From the NCBI RefSeq assembly GCF_047462415.1, contig NZ_JANSJE010000006.1, forward strand, positions 62,001-126,000: a stretch of DNA of 64,000 bases. Direction: 5' to 3'. Both the position numbers and the translations under genes were made by a program. The notes beneath the pieces are model-generated. The model was not told where the DNA came from and did no database searches. It saw only the letters and a program-made list of their open reading frames with translations. Source of the DNA: Thermostichus sp047462415 (GTDB lineage Bacteria > Cyanobacteriota > Cyanobacteriia > Thermostichales > Thermostichaceae). Positions 35,690 through 44,468 of the stretch are shown here, one piece after another (position 1 is the first letter of the stretch; every line of letters begins with the position of its first letter).

Positions 35690-36135
35690 TTAAAATTCCG
35701 AGCCAGAAAGGGGACTCCGTCTTGCATGGGCAGTTGGAAAAGGGGTTTTCCTTTGCGTTTTGCCTCTACCGGCGTCCTTTTCGGCAGCCCTTGCGCACCC
35801 GCTACGGCCTATGGTCTGTCCGCGAAGGGATCCTGATCCGGCTGACGGATCTGGAGACGGGTCAGCAGGGCTATGGGGAGATTGCTCCCCTCCCCTGGTT
35901 GGGCAGCGAGACTTTGGAGCAAGCGCTGGCGTTTTGCCAGCAGTTGCCGGCTGAGCTATCCGAGGTGCAGATTGAAGGGATCCCAGCAACTCTGCCCGCC
36001 ACTCGCTTTGGCTTGGAATGCGCCTGGCTGGCCTGTCGGGATCCCGGCTGGCTGGCCAGGGATCTCTACGGGCTTGCTTTCTGCGGACTTGCTCTTTGTG
36101 GGCTTTTTAGGAAAACTGCACCCCCAGGTTCCTAG
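35686..36135 (+). pseudogene. Truncated menC copy (5' part of o-succinylbenzoate synthase)
   Basis: The frame encodes FCLYRRPFRQPLRTRYG up to RDLYGLAFCGLALCGLFRKTAPPGS and then stops, covering about 115 residues of MenC. Bases 35757-36067 are identical to 40311-40621, an offset of 4554 with no gaps. After 36067 it still resembles menC (GGCTTGC...GGTTCCTA) but with changes and about 18 extra bases, and the frame ends at a TAG. The enolase-type catalytic Lys, Asp and Glu residues are all in the missing part, so the product cannot be an active enzyme. It probably marks the left junction of the cyn insertion. Confidence 0.85.
35757..36067 (+). repeat. 311-base direct repeat, left copy
   Basis: Identical, as read base by base, to 40311-40621. 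Direct orientation. The two copies flank the cyn operon. Weaker similarity continues to about 36131. Confidence 0.95.
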
Positions 36136-36191
36136 CTCAACTACTAGCTTGACTTTACAGGCAGTTAAGACTCGGCTCATGTATCCTACCT

Positions 36192-36638
36192 CTACCACTT
36201 CTTGTAGGGCAGGAACTTACCAGACATGATCACTTTAACGCGATCTCCTTTAGGGTCTTCTTCCTTTTGTATATCTAAGGTAAAGTCAATAGCGCTCATA
36301 ATCCCATCGCCAAACTTCTCATGAATTACTGCTTTTATTGGCATGCCATATACCTGTACAATCTCGTAGAAGCGATAGATCAAAGGATCTGTCGGCACCA
36401 CTGGCCCTAGACCTTTCAGTGGGCATTCAGTCAATTCTTTTGCTACAACAGCGTCCAGTTCTAAGATCTCAGTAATTTTTTTCGCTTCTTCTAAAGAGGC
36501 GCTTGCCTGACGATAAAAAACCGCTGCAATCCACACCTCATCTCGGCCTATCCTCTGCTCTAAATCAGCAAAGGTTAGCCCCTTCTCAGCTTTAGCGGCC
36601 AATAGCTTCTTAGTAATCTCTGGGATGGTTGTGCTCAT
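36192..36638 (-). CDS. cynS: Cyanate hydratase (cyanase)
   Basis: 148 residues. Cyanase hallmarks: N-terminal HTH-like dimer region (ITKKLLAAKAEKGLTFADLEQRIGRDEVWIAAVFYRQ) and the C-terminal catalytic block PTDPLIYRFYEIVQVYGMPIKAVIHEKFGDGIMSAIDF, which includes the Arg, Glu and Ser of the decamer's shared active sites. It catalyses cyanate + bicarbonate to ammonia + 2 CO2 (via carbamate). It is the last gene of cynABDS, 60 bases after cynD. Base use is more AT-rich and lacks GGGATCCC. Confidence 0.96.
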   Translation of the reverse strand: MSTTIPEITKKLLAAKAEKGLTFADLEQRIGRDEVWIAAVFYRQASASLEEAKKITEILELDAVVAKELTECPLKGLGPVVPTDPLIYRFYEIVQVYGMPIKAVIHEKFGDGIMSAIDFTLDIQKEEDPKGDRVKVIMSGKFLPYKKW

Positions 36639-36698
36639 TGTAGCCTCCTAAATTTCAGATGTATCGGCTTCGTGAAAGCTCCTACTACAGTTTATTCC

Positions 36699-37583
36699 TC
36701 AAACCCGGATCCGTGATTCCTCAACAGCACGAGTTTCTTGAGAAAGGTGATGTTCCATAGCTGCCTTGAGAGCATGATAGCCTGGCTGCTGATCTAAGCT
36801 GTCTCGATGGCGAGGACGGGTAAACGGGACATCTAGAATCTGAGCAATGCGAGCCTCTGGCCCCCGAGTCATCATGACAATTCGATCCGACAGCAACAGT
36901 GCTTCTTCAATGCTGTGGGTAATCAAGATGACAGTTTTCCGTTGTGACTCCCAAATTCGCTCAACTTCATCCTGAAGGAATCCTCGCGTCAGGGCATCTA
37001 AAGCGCCAAATGGCTCATCCATGAGCAAAATTTGTGGATCAGTTGCCAGAGCTCGAGCAATTGCTACCCGCTGCTTCATCCCTCCAGATAATTCGTGAGG
37101 ATATTTCTTTTCTGCCCCCCGCAACCCTACTAGGTCTATGAAAGATTGTACCAACTGCTTCTGCTGAGCCAAAGTCATCTGCGGGTGTACAGTTTCGACA
37201 GCAAAACGGATGTTTTCTCCTACTGTCATCCAGGGCATAAGAGCATAGTTTTGAAAGACAATGCCACGATCAGATCCGGGGGAATGAACCTCTTGACCAT
37301 TGATCAATACTTGTCCAGTAGAGGGCTGTGAGAGACCTGCAATGATATTAAGCAATGTCGACTTACCACAACCAGAAGGACCGATAATCGAGACAAAAGT
37401 GTTGGCTTCTACCACTAAATCGATGGGTGCAAGAGCGACGTAATCAACCGAAGCACGACCAATGAGCCGATCCATAAAGCCACGACGACCGGGGTAGATC
37501 TTGGTGACTTGGCGCAACTGCAACTGCGGAATCCGCTCCAAGCCAGCAGAACTCGAGGTATAGGAAGGAGAAGTAACTTTCAT
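36699..37583 (-). CDS. cynD: Cyanate ABC transporter ATP-binding protein
   Basis: 294 residues from ATG 37583 (a longer frame begins at 37631 but this ATG has GAGG three bases upstream and overlaps cynB by ATGA). Walker A GPSGCGKST, Q-loop VFQNYALMPWMTVGENI, signature LSGGMKQR, Walker B ILLMDEPFGALD, H-loop LITHSIEEA. It belongs to the nitrate/sulfonate/taurine family. With CynA and CynB it imports cyanate, and likely nitrite in related systems. Location between cynB and cynS gives the assignment. Confidence 0.88.
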   Translation of the reverse strand: MKVTSPSYTSSSAGLERIPQLQLRQVTKIYPGRRGFMDRLIGRASVDYVALAPIDLVVEANTFVSIIGPSGCGKSTLLNIIAGLSQPSTGQVLINGQEVHSPGSDRGIVFQNYALMPWMTVGENIRFAVETVHPQMTLAQQKQLVQSFIDLVGLRGAEKKYPHELSGGMKQRVAIARALATDPQILLMDEPFGALDALTRGFLQDEVERIWESQRKTVILITHSIEEALLLSDRIVMMTRGPEARIAQILDVPFTRPRHRDSLDQQPGYHALKAAMEHHLSQETRAVEESRIRV

Positions 37584-38410
37584 GACCTCACCCAAAATGC
37601 GACCCAACGTTGCAACAATACAAACAACCAATCTAGCAGAAGACCCACAACACCGATAACAACAATTGCAGTAATGATACTGGTAATTTGAAGGTTATTC
37701 CATTCGTTCCAGATAAAATAACCCAGGCCAGTACCTCCCACCAGAATTTCGGCAGCTACGATTACCAGCCAGGCAATACCGATGCTGATGCGCAAGCCGG
37801 TTATGATGCTTGGCGCTGCTGCAGGCAGAATTACCTTAAGGATAGTACGCCAACGGGACGCCCCTAAAGAGCGAGCCACATCCAAGTAAGCTCGATCCAC
37901 ATTACTTACCCCAAACTTAGTATTAATTAGGGTGGGCCAAATGCTAGTAATAGCAATGACAAACAAGGCGGCGCTTTCTGAGCTTTTCAGAATGCCTAAA
38001 CCCAGAGGCAGCCACGCTAGTGGTGAAACTGGCTTTAGCAACTGAATGTAGGGATCAATTGCCCGTGAAGTCACCTCCGAAAGACCCACCAGTACTCCAA
38101 GAGGGATGGCGATCAAGGAGCCAATGGTAAATCCAATCGCCACTCGCTGTAAGCTTGCCAGCAGATGCCAACCAATGCCTCTATCGTTAGGGCCATAATC
38201 GTAAAAGGGATCCGAAACCCACCCCCAAATAGTTACCAAGGTTCTACTGGCAGGGGGAATTAATGGAGAAAATACTCCGCCGCGTGCTCCGGCCTCCCAA
38301 ACTACCAAAATCAAAAGCAAAGAGATCATAAACAAAGCAAATGCCTGCCGATTAGTACCCGGTAGGATCGAACGAATCCATCGCCCTGGCATAGCGGGAA
38401 GAAAGGACAT
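37580..38410 (-). CDS. cynB: Cyanate ABC transporter permease
   Basis: 276 residues, six predicted membrane segments (LFMISLLLILVVW, GFTIGSLIAIPLGVLVGLSE, AALFVIAITSIWPTL, LRISIGIAWLVIVAAEIL, IITAIVVIGVVGLLLDWLFVLL). The EAA-type cytoplasmic loop is LDVARSLGASRWRTILKVILPAAAPSIITGLRI. Closest in layout to NrtB/CynB permeases. Its stop overlaps cynD's start as ATGA, indicating coupled translation. Gap to cynA is 102 bases. Confidence 0.9.
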   Translation of the reverse strand: MSFLPAMPGRWIRSILPGTNRQAFALFMISLLLILVVWEAGARGGVFSPLIPPASRTLVTIWGWVSDPFYDYGPNDRGIGWHLLASLQRVAIGFTIGSLIAIPLGVLVGLSEVTSRAIDPYIQLLKPVSPLAWLPLGLGILKSSESAALFVIAITSIWPTLINTKFGVSNVDRAYLDVARSLGASRWRTILKVILPAAAPSIITGLRISIGIAWLVIVAAEILVGGTGLGYFIWNEWNNLQITSIITAIVVIGVVGLLLDWLFVLLQRWVAFWVRS

Positions 38411-38512
38411 TGTACCTCCAACGGGTTAAGGAAAAAATCTAGAGAAAATTTTAGTGCAATGGGATCGTCATCAACTGTTCAGTTTAAACAGATGGGATCC
38501 CTATCTGAGGGT

Positions 38513-40066
38513 CTAAACCCCAAACTTCTCGATTTGAGCTTGAATGTAAGCGACAGGATTACTAGGATCGAAGGTATCAAACTTCAGGGTTTCAACCCTT
38601 AGGTTTTCGGTAGGCGGGTTTTGTCCTAGCTCTCGAGCCAGCTCACGGGCCAAGTCTGTCAGGAAGATATCCTGAGTGATCTGAGGATAATCTGCGTCCG
38701 CCTCTGATAGGAGATTCCAGCGCACCAATTGGCTAATGATCCAGTAAGCAAAGCTCTGCCAGGGGTAGGGATCAAAATCAATCCGATTAGGAATGTTGAA
38801 GCTATTGCCTAACCCATCCTCAAATTGACCCGTCAGCACGGCAGTCACCACCGCCTCTGGCTGATTCAGAAACTCCCGCGGAGAAATAGCCTTGGCGATC
38901 TCGGCTCGATTTCCTGACTGGCTGGCATAGCTGGCTGCGTCGATGATCGCTTTGTTCACTGCTCGGAAGGTGTTTGAGTTCGCATCAATCCAGCTTTGAC
39001 CAGCAGCGAAAACACAGCAGGGATGTCCTGGCCAAAGATCTTTACTCAGCATATGGATAAAGCCTACTCCCTCAAACACCGCCCGTTGGTTAAACGGGTC
39101 TGGCATCAACATGGCATCGATATCCCCTACCGCCATGCGAGCTACACTATCCGGCGGCGGCACAGGGTTAATCTGTACATCGGTGTCGGGATTGAGACCT
39201 CCGACAGCTAGGTAGTAGCGTAGCAGTAGGTTATGCATTGAGTATGGAAAGGGAACGCCGATTGTGAAACCTTTGAAGTCAGCAGGGCCTTTCACAGTGT
39301 TTTTGTACTTGTTGGCAATGGTAATGGCCTGGCCGTTGATGTTCTCGAGGCTAGCCACCCTAATCGGGAAAGCTGTAGATCCTAGGCCCAAGGTAATGGC
39401 AATAGGCATTGGGGAGAGCATGTGATAAGCATCTAATTCTCCGGCGATGGCAGAATCCCGCACCGCAACCCAACTAGGCATTTTCACCAACTGCACATTC
39501 AACCCATGCTTCTCATAGAACTTCAGGGGCTTGGCCATGATGATCGGGGTGGCACAGGTAATGGGAATAAACCCAATTCTCAGATCCGTTTTCTCAAGGG
39601 ATCCCTGAGCTTGAACAGACAGTTCCTGTTGTCCTTGAGTGGCTGCCAACCCAATCACTGAAGCTGCCACCAACACCTGAGTCAAAAAACGCCGCCGCGA
39701 ATAAGACCCTGTCCGAAGGGTATCCGTAAAAAATTCGGCTGCCTGAGGTCCAAAAGCCGCTACCATCGCTTGATCTAGACCGCCCGCTTGCCAAATCAGC
39801 TCCCGTAAAATTGGCTCCTTTTCTGGGTTACGCCGACTAAAGCGCTCCAAGACCAGCGTCTCTAGCATCTCAGTGCGGCTGATCTGATCCGCAAGCTTCA
39901 ACACCTGCGGCCGATAAACTCCCATCTTGATTAAGTCATCCGCCAGATCCGCTGGACTTTGTGGCATGGAAGCAAGGAATTCACTGTGATCCTGTGGAGC
40001 ATGTGAACCACCACAGGGACACCGTTGTGAGTCAAGGGTGAAGACTTTGTCAGTGGAAAACTGCAT
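38513..40066 (-). CDS. cynA: Cyanate ABC transporter substrate-binding protein with N-terminal extension
   Basis: 517 residues from ATG 40066 (AGAGAGG upstream). The binding domain (LRIGFIPITCATPIIMAKPLKFYEKHGLNVQLVKMPSW, FKGFTIGVPFPYSMHNLLLRYYLAVGGLNPDTDVQI, FIHMLSKDLWPGHPCC) is that of NrtA/CynA proteins. It starts after a Tat-like SRRRFLTQVLVAASVIGLAA at residues 123-142. The preceding 120 residues (CPCGGSHAPQDH near the start) form an extra cytoplasmic-looking region not seen in classic CynA. First gene of cynABDS; NtcA-type promoter upstream. Confidence 0.88.
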   Translation of the reverse strand: MQFSTDKVFTLDSQRCPCGGSHAPQDHSEFLASMPQSPADLADDLIKMGVYRPQVLKLADQISRTEMLETLVLERFSRRNPEKEPILRELIWQAGGLDQAMVAAFGPQAAEFFTDTLRTGSYSRRRFLTQVLVAASVIGLAATQGQQELSVQAQGSLEKTDLRIGFIPITCATPIIMAKPLKFYEKHGLNVQLVKMPSWVAVRDSAIAGELDAYHMLSPMPIAITLGLGSTAFPIRVASLENINGQAITIANKYKNTVKGPADFKGFTIGVPFPYSMHNLLLRYYLAVGGLNPDTDVQINPVPPPDSVARMAVGDIDAMLMPDPFNQRAVFEGVGFIHMLSKDLWPGHPCCVFAAGQSWIDANSNTFRAVNKAIIDAASYASQSGNRAEIAKAISPREFLNQPEAVVTAVLTGQFEDGLGNSFNIPNRIDFDPYPWQSFAYWIISQLVRWNLLSEADADYPQITQDIFLTDLARELARELGQNPPTENLRVETLKFDTFDPSNPVAYIQAQIEKFGV

Positions 40067-40137
40067 AGAGCCTCTCTCTTCTGCCAAAAGAGTGAACCAA
40101 CGCTTCTTTCCTCACCTCAATCGTAGTAAGGAGATAC

Positions 40138-40187
40138 TCAGTGAAAGTTACGTTATGTCTTCAACTTGATTCTGTAGCTTCAACTAC
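40138..40187 (-). promoter_or_regulatory. NtcA-activated promoter of the cyn operon
   Basis: On the minus strand: GTA-N8-TAC (40187 to 40174, palindromic TGTAGTTGAAGCTACA), exactly 23 bases, then TAACTT (40150-40145), which fits GTAN8TAC-N22/23-TAN3T of class II NtcA promoters. The inferred start of transcription is near 40138, about 70 bases before cynA. This implies induction on nitrogen limitation. Confidence 0.82.
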
Positions 40188-40296
40188 AGTAAGAACATGG
40201 GCCTAGCTGTCTTACTTGCAGCATCTCTCTAGGCTCTGAGATTCCTTCTTTACCCGTAGCTCCTTATCCGGACGATCCTCAAAGGCAGAGAAAAAC

Positions 40297-41301
40297 GTGC
40301 TGAGCTTCGAGTTTTGCCTCTACCGGCGTCCTTTTCGGCAGCCCTTGCGCACCCGCTACGGCCTATGGTCTGTCCGCGAAGGGATCCTGATCCGGCTGAC
40401 GGATCTGGAGACGGGTCAGCAGGGCTATGGGGAGATTGCTCCCCTCCCCTGGTTGGGCAGCGAGACTTTGGAGCAAGCGCTGGCGTTTTGCCAGCAGTTG
40501 CCGGCTGAGCTATCCGAGGTGCAGATTGAAGGGATCCCAGCAACTCTGCCCGCCACTCGCTTTGGCTTGGAATGCGCCTGGCTGGCCTGTCGGGATCCCG
40601 GCTGGCTGGCCAGGGATCTCTCGGGGCTTGCGTTTTGTGGGCTTTTGGGAAAAGCCGTCCCCGTAGGTTCCTACCCGGTTTACAAAGGCAAGGTGGGGGT
40701 GGATGCCTTTGAGCAGGAGTGGAAAAAGCTAGCAAGCTGGCTGGAGCAACTGCCGCCCGGAGCCCGGCTGCGCCTGGATGCCAACGGGGGGCTGACCCTA
40801 GCCGAGGCGCGGCGCTGGCTGGCCCTCTGCGACCAGCTCAATCAGGAGTGGCCGGGCAAGATCGAGTTTTTCGAGCAGCCTCTGCCCCCGGAGCAGCACG
40901 CTGACTTGATCCAACTGAGCCGCGAGTTTCAAACTCCCCTTGCTCTGGATGAGTCAGTGGCCGGCCTGGAGCAGTTGCAAGCTGTCCACCGGTCGGGCTG
41001 GCAAGGGATCCTGGTGGTCAAGCCCTCTTTGGTCGGATCCGGTCTTGCCCTGAGGGACTACCTCAGCCAACACCCGGGCTTGGATCTGGTGTTTTCCTCG
41101 GCCCTGGAAACCCCTATTGGCGCTTGGCACGGCCTAGTTTGGGCGGGATCCCTGCAGGCAAAAACAGCCCATCCCAGAGCCTTGGGATGGGGGGTGGGGG
41201 AGTTTTTCCCAGAGTGGGATCCCGTTCAATTGGGCGCGATCTCGGCGTCGGAGCGGGCAGCCCTGATGCAGGCGGTGTGGGAGCGCCACAGCCGGCCCTA
41301 G
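40297..41301 (+). CDS. menC: o-Succinylbenzoate synthase
   Basis: 334 residues from GTG 40297. Enolase-superfamily features: KGKVG (catalytic Lys pair), LDANGGL, EFFEQPLP, LALDES (metal-binding Asp/Glu/Asp) and VVKPSLVG (second catalytic Lys). It dehydrates SHCHC to o-succinylbenzoate in the phylloquinone (menaquinone) pathway feeding photosystem I. The first 105 residues share identical DNA with the truncated copy at 35757. Stop codon shares CTAG with prfB stop on the other strand. Start region differs from the left copy, so the original start may have been altered. Confidence 0.93.
   Translation: MLSFEFCLYRRPFRQPLRTRYGLWSVREGILIRLTDLETGQQGYGEIAPLPWLGSETLEQALAFCQQLPAELSEVQIEGIPATLPATRFGLECAWLACRDPGWLARDLSGLAFCGLLGKAVPVGSYPVYKGKVGVDAFEQEWKKLASWLEQLPPGARLRLDANGGLTLAEARRWLALCDQLNQEWPGKIEFFEQPLPPEQHADLIQLSREFQTPLALDESVAGLEQLQAVHRSGWQGILVVKPSLVGSGLALRDYLSQHPGLDLVFSSALETPIGAWHGLVWAGSLQAKTAHPRALGWGVGEFFPEWDPVQLGAISASERAALMQAVWERHSRP
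40311..40621 (+). repeat. 311-base direct repeat, right copy
   Basis: Identical to 35757-36067. It is the 5' part of the intact menC. The bases just upstream (GAGCTTCGA) are unrelated to those upstream of the left copy, giving a sharp junction at 40311. Confidence 0.95.
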
Positions 41302-42450
41302 ACTGCAGCAGCCTGCTGTTTGGCATGTTCCTGCCGCAGGTAGGCCTGGATAAAGTGCATCAGCTCCTCCGGTTCGCCATTCATAAACGCCTCGACATTG
41401 TAGGTTTCGGCGTTGGTGCGGTGGTCTTTGATCAACTTGTAAGGATCGAAGGTGTAGGTGCGGATCCGGCCCCCAAAGCCCTGGGTCACCATTTCGCCGC
41501 GGATCTCGGCCAGCTTTTGCCGGCGCTTCTCCTCCTCCAATTCGATGAGCTTCGCCTTCAGGATCTGGATGGCCCGCTCCTTATTTTGCAGTTGGGAACG
41601 CTCCTCGGTGCAGCGCACGGCAATGCCGGTGGGCTTGTGGATGACACGCACCGCCGTTTCCACCTTGTTGACGTTTTGGCCGCCTGCCCCGCCGGAACGA
41701 GAAGTCTCGAACTCCAGATCCTCCATCCTCAGCTCGAACTCATTCTCTTCCTCCAGGATGGGCATGACCTCGACGCCGGCAAAGCTGGTCTGGCGCTTGC
41801 CGTTGGCGTTGAAGGGGCTGATGCGCTCCATGCGGTGGTTGCCCTTCTCGGCGGAAAGATACCCATAGGCGTAGGGCCCCTCGATCAACAGGGTGGCCGA
41901 CTTGATGCCGGCCTCTGCCCCTTCCGAGTATTCCGAGAGGCTGACCTTGTAGCCCTGGTTTTCCGCCCAGCGGGTGTACATCTTCAGGAGCATCGCTGCC
42001 CAGTCTTGAGCGTCGGTTCCCCCCGCGCCGGCGGTAATGGTGAGGATGGCGCCGTTTTTGTCGTAGGGGCCGGAAAGCAGTTGCCGCAGCTCCCATTGGC
42101 CGAGCTCCCGCTCCACCGCCGCCAGGGATCCGGACACTTCCGCCAACAGCTCCGGGTCGGGATCCTCTTGCAACAGCTCCAGGGCGCTGGTGGCATCTTC
42201 CAGGCGATCCTTCCAGCGGTGGACTTGATCCCAGGAGGCCTTGAGGCTGTTGAGCTGTTGCAGGTGGCGGCGGGCCGCCTCGGCATCGTTCCAAAACTGC
42301 GGCTGCGCCGCCTCTTGCTCCAAAATGGCGATCTGTTGCTCTAGGCGGGGCAGGTCAAAGATAGTCCTGAGCACTGCTCAGGCGCGAGGTGAGCGATTCT
42401 AGGGTGCGTCTCAGATCGGCCAGTTCCATAGAGAGCATCAAGCTGCGCAT
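41298..42450 (-). CDS. prfB: Peptide chain release factor 2, with programmed +1 frameshift
   Basis: Two overlapping frames. The first, from ATG 42450 (GGGAG three bases upstream; ATG 42438 or 42429 also possible), encodes MELADLRRTLESLTSRLSSAQDYL and meets TGA at 42357-42355. The CTT-TGA-C sequence is the RF2 autoregulatory slip site; skipping one base gives DYL-DLPRLEQQ and continues to the TAG at 41298. The second frame contains GGQNVNKVETAVR (GGQ peptidyl-hydrolase loop) and the RF2-type SPF anticodon-like motif (RMERISPFNANGKRQTSF). Low RF2 lets the UGA slip, raising synthesis. Ends on the menC stop. Confidence 0.93.
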
Positions 42451-42671
42451 CGGCTCCCATCCTAGCCTGTAGGCTAGCAATTCAACCAAGGGATCCAGCT
42501 CTTTTGCAGGTTTGCTGCAACACCGTGAACCGCATTCCTGGCCAATTGGGTGATCCCGCGCCGGCTCTAGGAGGCGACAGGGCGGCCTTAGGCGATGGCT
42601 TTTGCCGAAGGATCCCTGTCGAAGCACCTCAAGCCCGTAGCAGAATGGAAAATCTTGTTTCGGAGGCCGCT

Positions 42672-43082
42672 ATGCTGAGGGTCTTTTCCTTGCTTTCCGG
42701 ACTGGTTCTGGCCGGGGGTGTGGCTGCTCTGGCCATCACCAATCCCACCCCGGAAGCGTACAGGGCCTACGCAGGGGAACAGTTGGCTGCCTATGCCACG
42801 CGGGAATACTGCGCCCAGCTCCCGGCTTTTTTGCCCACCCTCATTGAGGAATGTCACGCCCTTGTGCAAGAGCTGCAACCGGAGTTGGCAGAGCTGTTCC
42901 TGCACCAGACCCGCCGGCAAAACTTCATCCTCTTCAGCCTCTACAGCACCGATTTGTCGTTGCTTAACTTTGGCCCGCTGGGGATCTCTTTGCCCACCTA
43001 CCACTTCCAAACTCTGGCGGTGGCAGGGCAGTTTTACACCTACGAGATCCGCGAGGGCCAGACCACTCCCAAAAAAGGCTAA
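42672..43082 (+). CDS. DUF4359-like protein with one N-terminal membrane segment
   Basis: 136 residues from ATG 42672, with CGGAGG five bases upstream; a longer reading from 42645 is less favoured. N-terminal hydrophobic helix (VFSLLSGLVLAGGVAALAITNP) then a polar region ending in FILFSLYSTDLSLLNFG...YHFQTLAVAGQFYTY. This layout matches the uncharacterised DUF4359 family as I remember it. Its TAA shares bases with the TAG of the convergent chemotaxis-type gene. Confidence 0.7.
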   Translation: MLRVFSLLSGLVLAGGVAALAITNPTPEAYRAYAGEQLAAYATREYCAQLPAFLPTLIEECHALVQELQPELAELFLHQTRRQNFILFSLYSTDLSLLNFGPLGISLPTYHFQTLAVAGQFYTYEIREGQTTPKKG

Positions 43083-44203
43083 ACCTGGGCCCGCTCCAAG
43101 AGGGCTTGCAACTCCTCCAGAGCCGCCTGGGCCGACTGGGCCTGCTGGTAAAGGGATTGCACCATCTCGGCGCTGGCCTGGGCTGATTGCAGGGTGGATT
43201 GGCTTTGGCGTTGGATGCGCTCTGCCAAGCCGCGGATGCGGTTGCTGGCTTCGGTGGTGCGCCCTGCCAATTTGCGAATCTCCTGGGCAATGGCGCCAAA
43301 ACCGCCACCTCCGCCGCTGCGGTTGGCCTCCACAGCCGCATTAAAGGAGAGCAGGCGAATATAGCCCGCCACCTCTACGATCAAGTCAACGATGGTGTTG
43401 ATTTCTTTGAGCTCGCGGGAGAGCTCCTGGTTGCTGTCGGCAATTTCCTGAGATAGACGGCGAACGGCCTCTACTCCGGCAAAGGTGGCGGCAAAGGTGG
43501 ATTTGCCCTTCTCCGAGAGCACCGAGCTGATCTCGATGATGCGGGCGTTGAGGCGGGCCAGTTCTTCGGAGCGCTGCTGGGCCTGGCGCCGCTCCCGATC
43601 TAGAGCGATGTTCTGGCTGAGGATCTCGGCCTTTTGCCGCTCCAGATCGCGGGCATACTGAAGGCTGCGGTTTTTCTCTTGCTCCAGCTCGGCCAAGATC
43701 CGTTGCATCTCCTCCTGCTGTTCTTGCAGCTTCCGCTGCGTGGCCAGATGCACCTGCGACTGGGCCACCAACAACACCGGCACATCCAAAAGGCGGTAGT
43801 CCTGGGAACCAACTTGTACCACCACCGGGTCGTAGATGGTCTCCTGGGGCCGCTGGAAGGCCTGGCTGGCCGCCGCGATGACATCGCAGTCGCCGGGGAG
43901 CAGCAAAAAGCCCCGTCCGTGGAACTCCACCATGGAGCTGATGGGCCGCTTCAAAAACACGTCTAGGCCATAGGGCTTGCTCAGCATCCACTCCAAAATG
44001 GCGCGGCGGGTCAACATCCCCTGCACCCGCGACCGCTCATCCAGCACGATGACCCCCGAAAGGCTGGGATCATCTTCTAGGCGGCGCACCACGTTCTCGC
44101 AGGTGGTGGACTCGCTCACCTGAAAGTCGACCAGAGCCAGATCGCGCAGCTTGGTGTTGATCGAGAGGGTGGGAGTGGGCGGATTGGTCAGGGTAGCCAT
44201 CAC
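43079..44203 (-). CDS. Soluble CBS-domain / methyl-accepting chemotaxis-type signalling protein
   Basis: 374 residues. Residues 15-135 form a CBS pair (LRDLALVDFQVSESTTCENVVRRLEDDPSLSGVIVLD, GMLTRRAILEWML). A long coiled coil follows (QRKLQEQQEEMQRILAELEQEK) and then an MCP signalling hairpin (DLIVEVAGYIRLLSFNAAVEANRSGGGGGFGAIAQEIRKLAGRT). The hairpin tip (SFNAAVEA) and GGFGAIAQEIRKLA are diagnostic. No membrane segment, so cytoplasmic. It may report metabolite status to a CheA-like kinase for phototaxis; no che genes are nearby. GTG 44203 or ATG 44200 start. Confidence 0.85.
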   Translation of the reverse strand: MMATLTNPPTPTLSINTKLRDLALVDFQVSESTTCENVVRRLEDDPSLSGVIVLDERSRVQGMLTRRAILEWMLSKPYGLDVFLKRPISSMVEFHGRGFLLLPGDCDVIAAASQAFQRPQETIYDPVVVQVGSQDYRLLDVPVLLVAQSQVHLATQRKLQEQQEEMQRILAELEQEKNRSLQYARDLERQKAEILSQNIALDRERRQAQQRSEELARLNARIIEISSVLSEKGKSTFAATFAGVEAVRRLSQEIADSNQELSRELKEINTIVDLIVEVAGYIRLLSFNAAVEANRSGGGGGFGAIAQEIRKLAGRTTEASNRIRGLAERIQRQSQSTLQSAQASAEMVQSLYQQAQSAQAALEELQALLERAQV

Positions 44204-44468
44204 AGGGATCCTCGGCGCGGGTTGGGCAGAGACAAGTGGCCAAGAATGTGCTATGTATAGAGGAGCACAGAGGCAGAGCTCTGCTCGCCTTTCCAGCGAA
44301 CCGGTGGCAAACAGAGCCGGCCACCCTTAGTTTGGCTTGAGATCTTGTCTGCTGGCTACAAGCCTATACGGGATTGTGCGGAGAGATCCTCTTTCTTTAT
44401 TTATTTGTGCTTTATTGGTGGGCAGGCGAGGAACCTGTTCTGAACCCAGGGGCTAAGGGGATCTGGGG

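Noticed and set aside
35686..36135. Functional short MenC paralogue
   Set aside because: All catalytic and metal-binding residues of the enolase fold are in the missing part.
42355..42450. prfB read as a frameshifted pseudogene
   Set aside because: The CTT TGA C context at codon 32 or so is the standard regulated RF2 slip site and all downstream motifs are intact.
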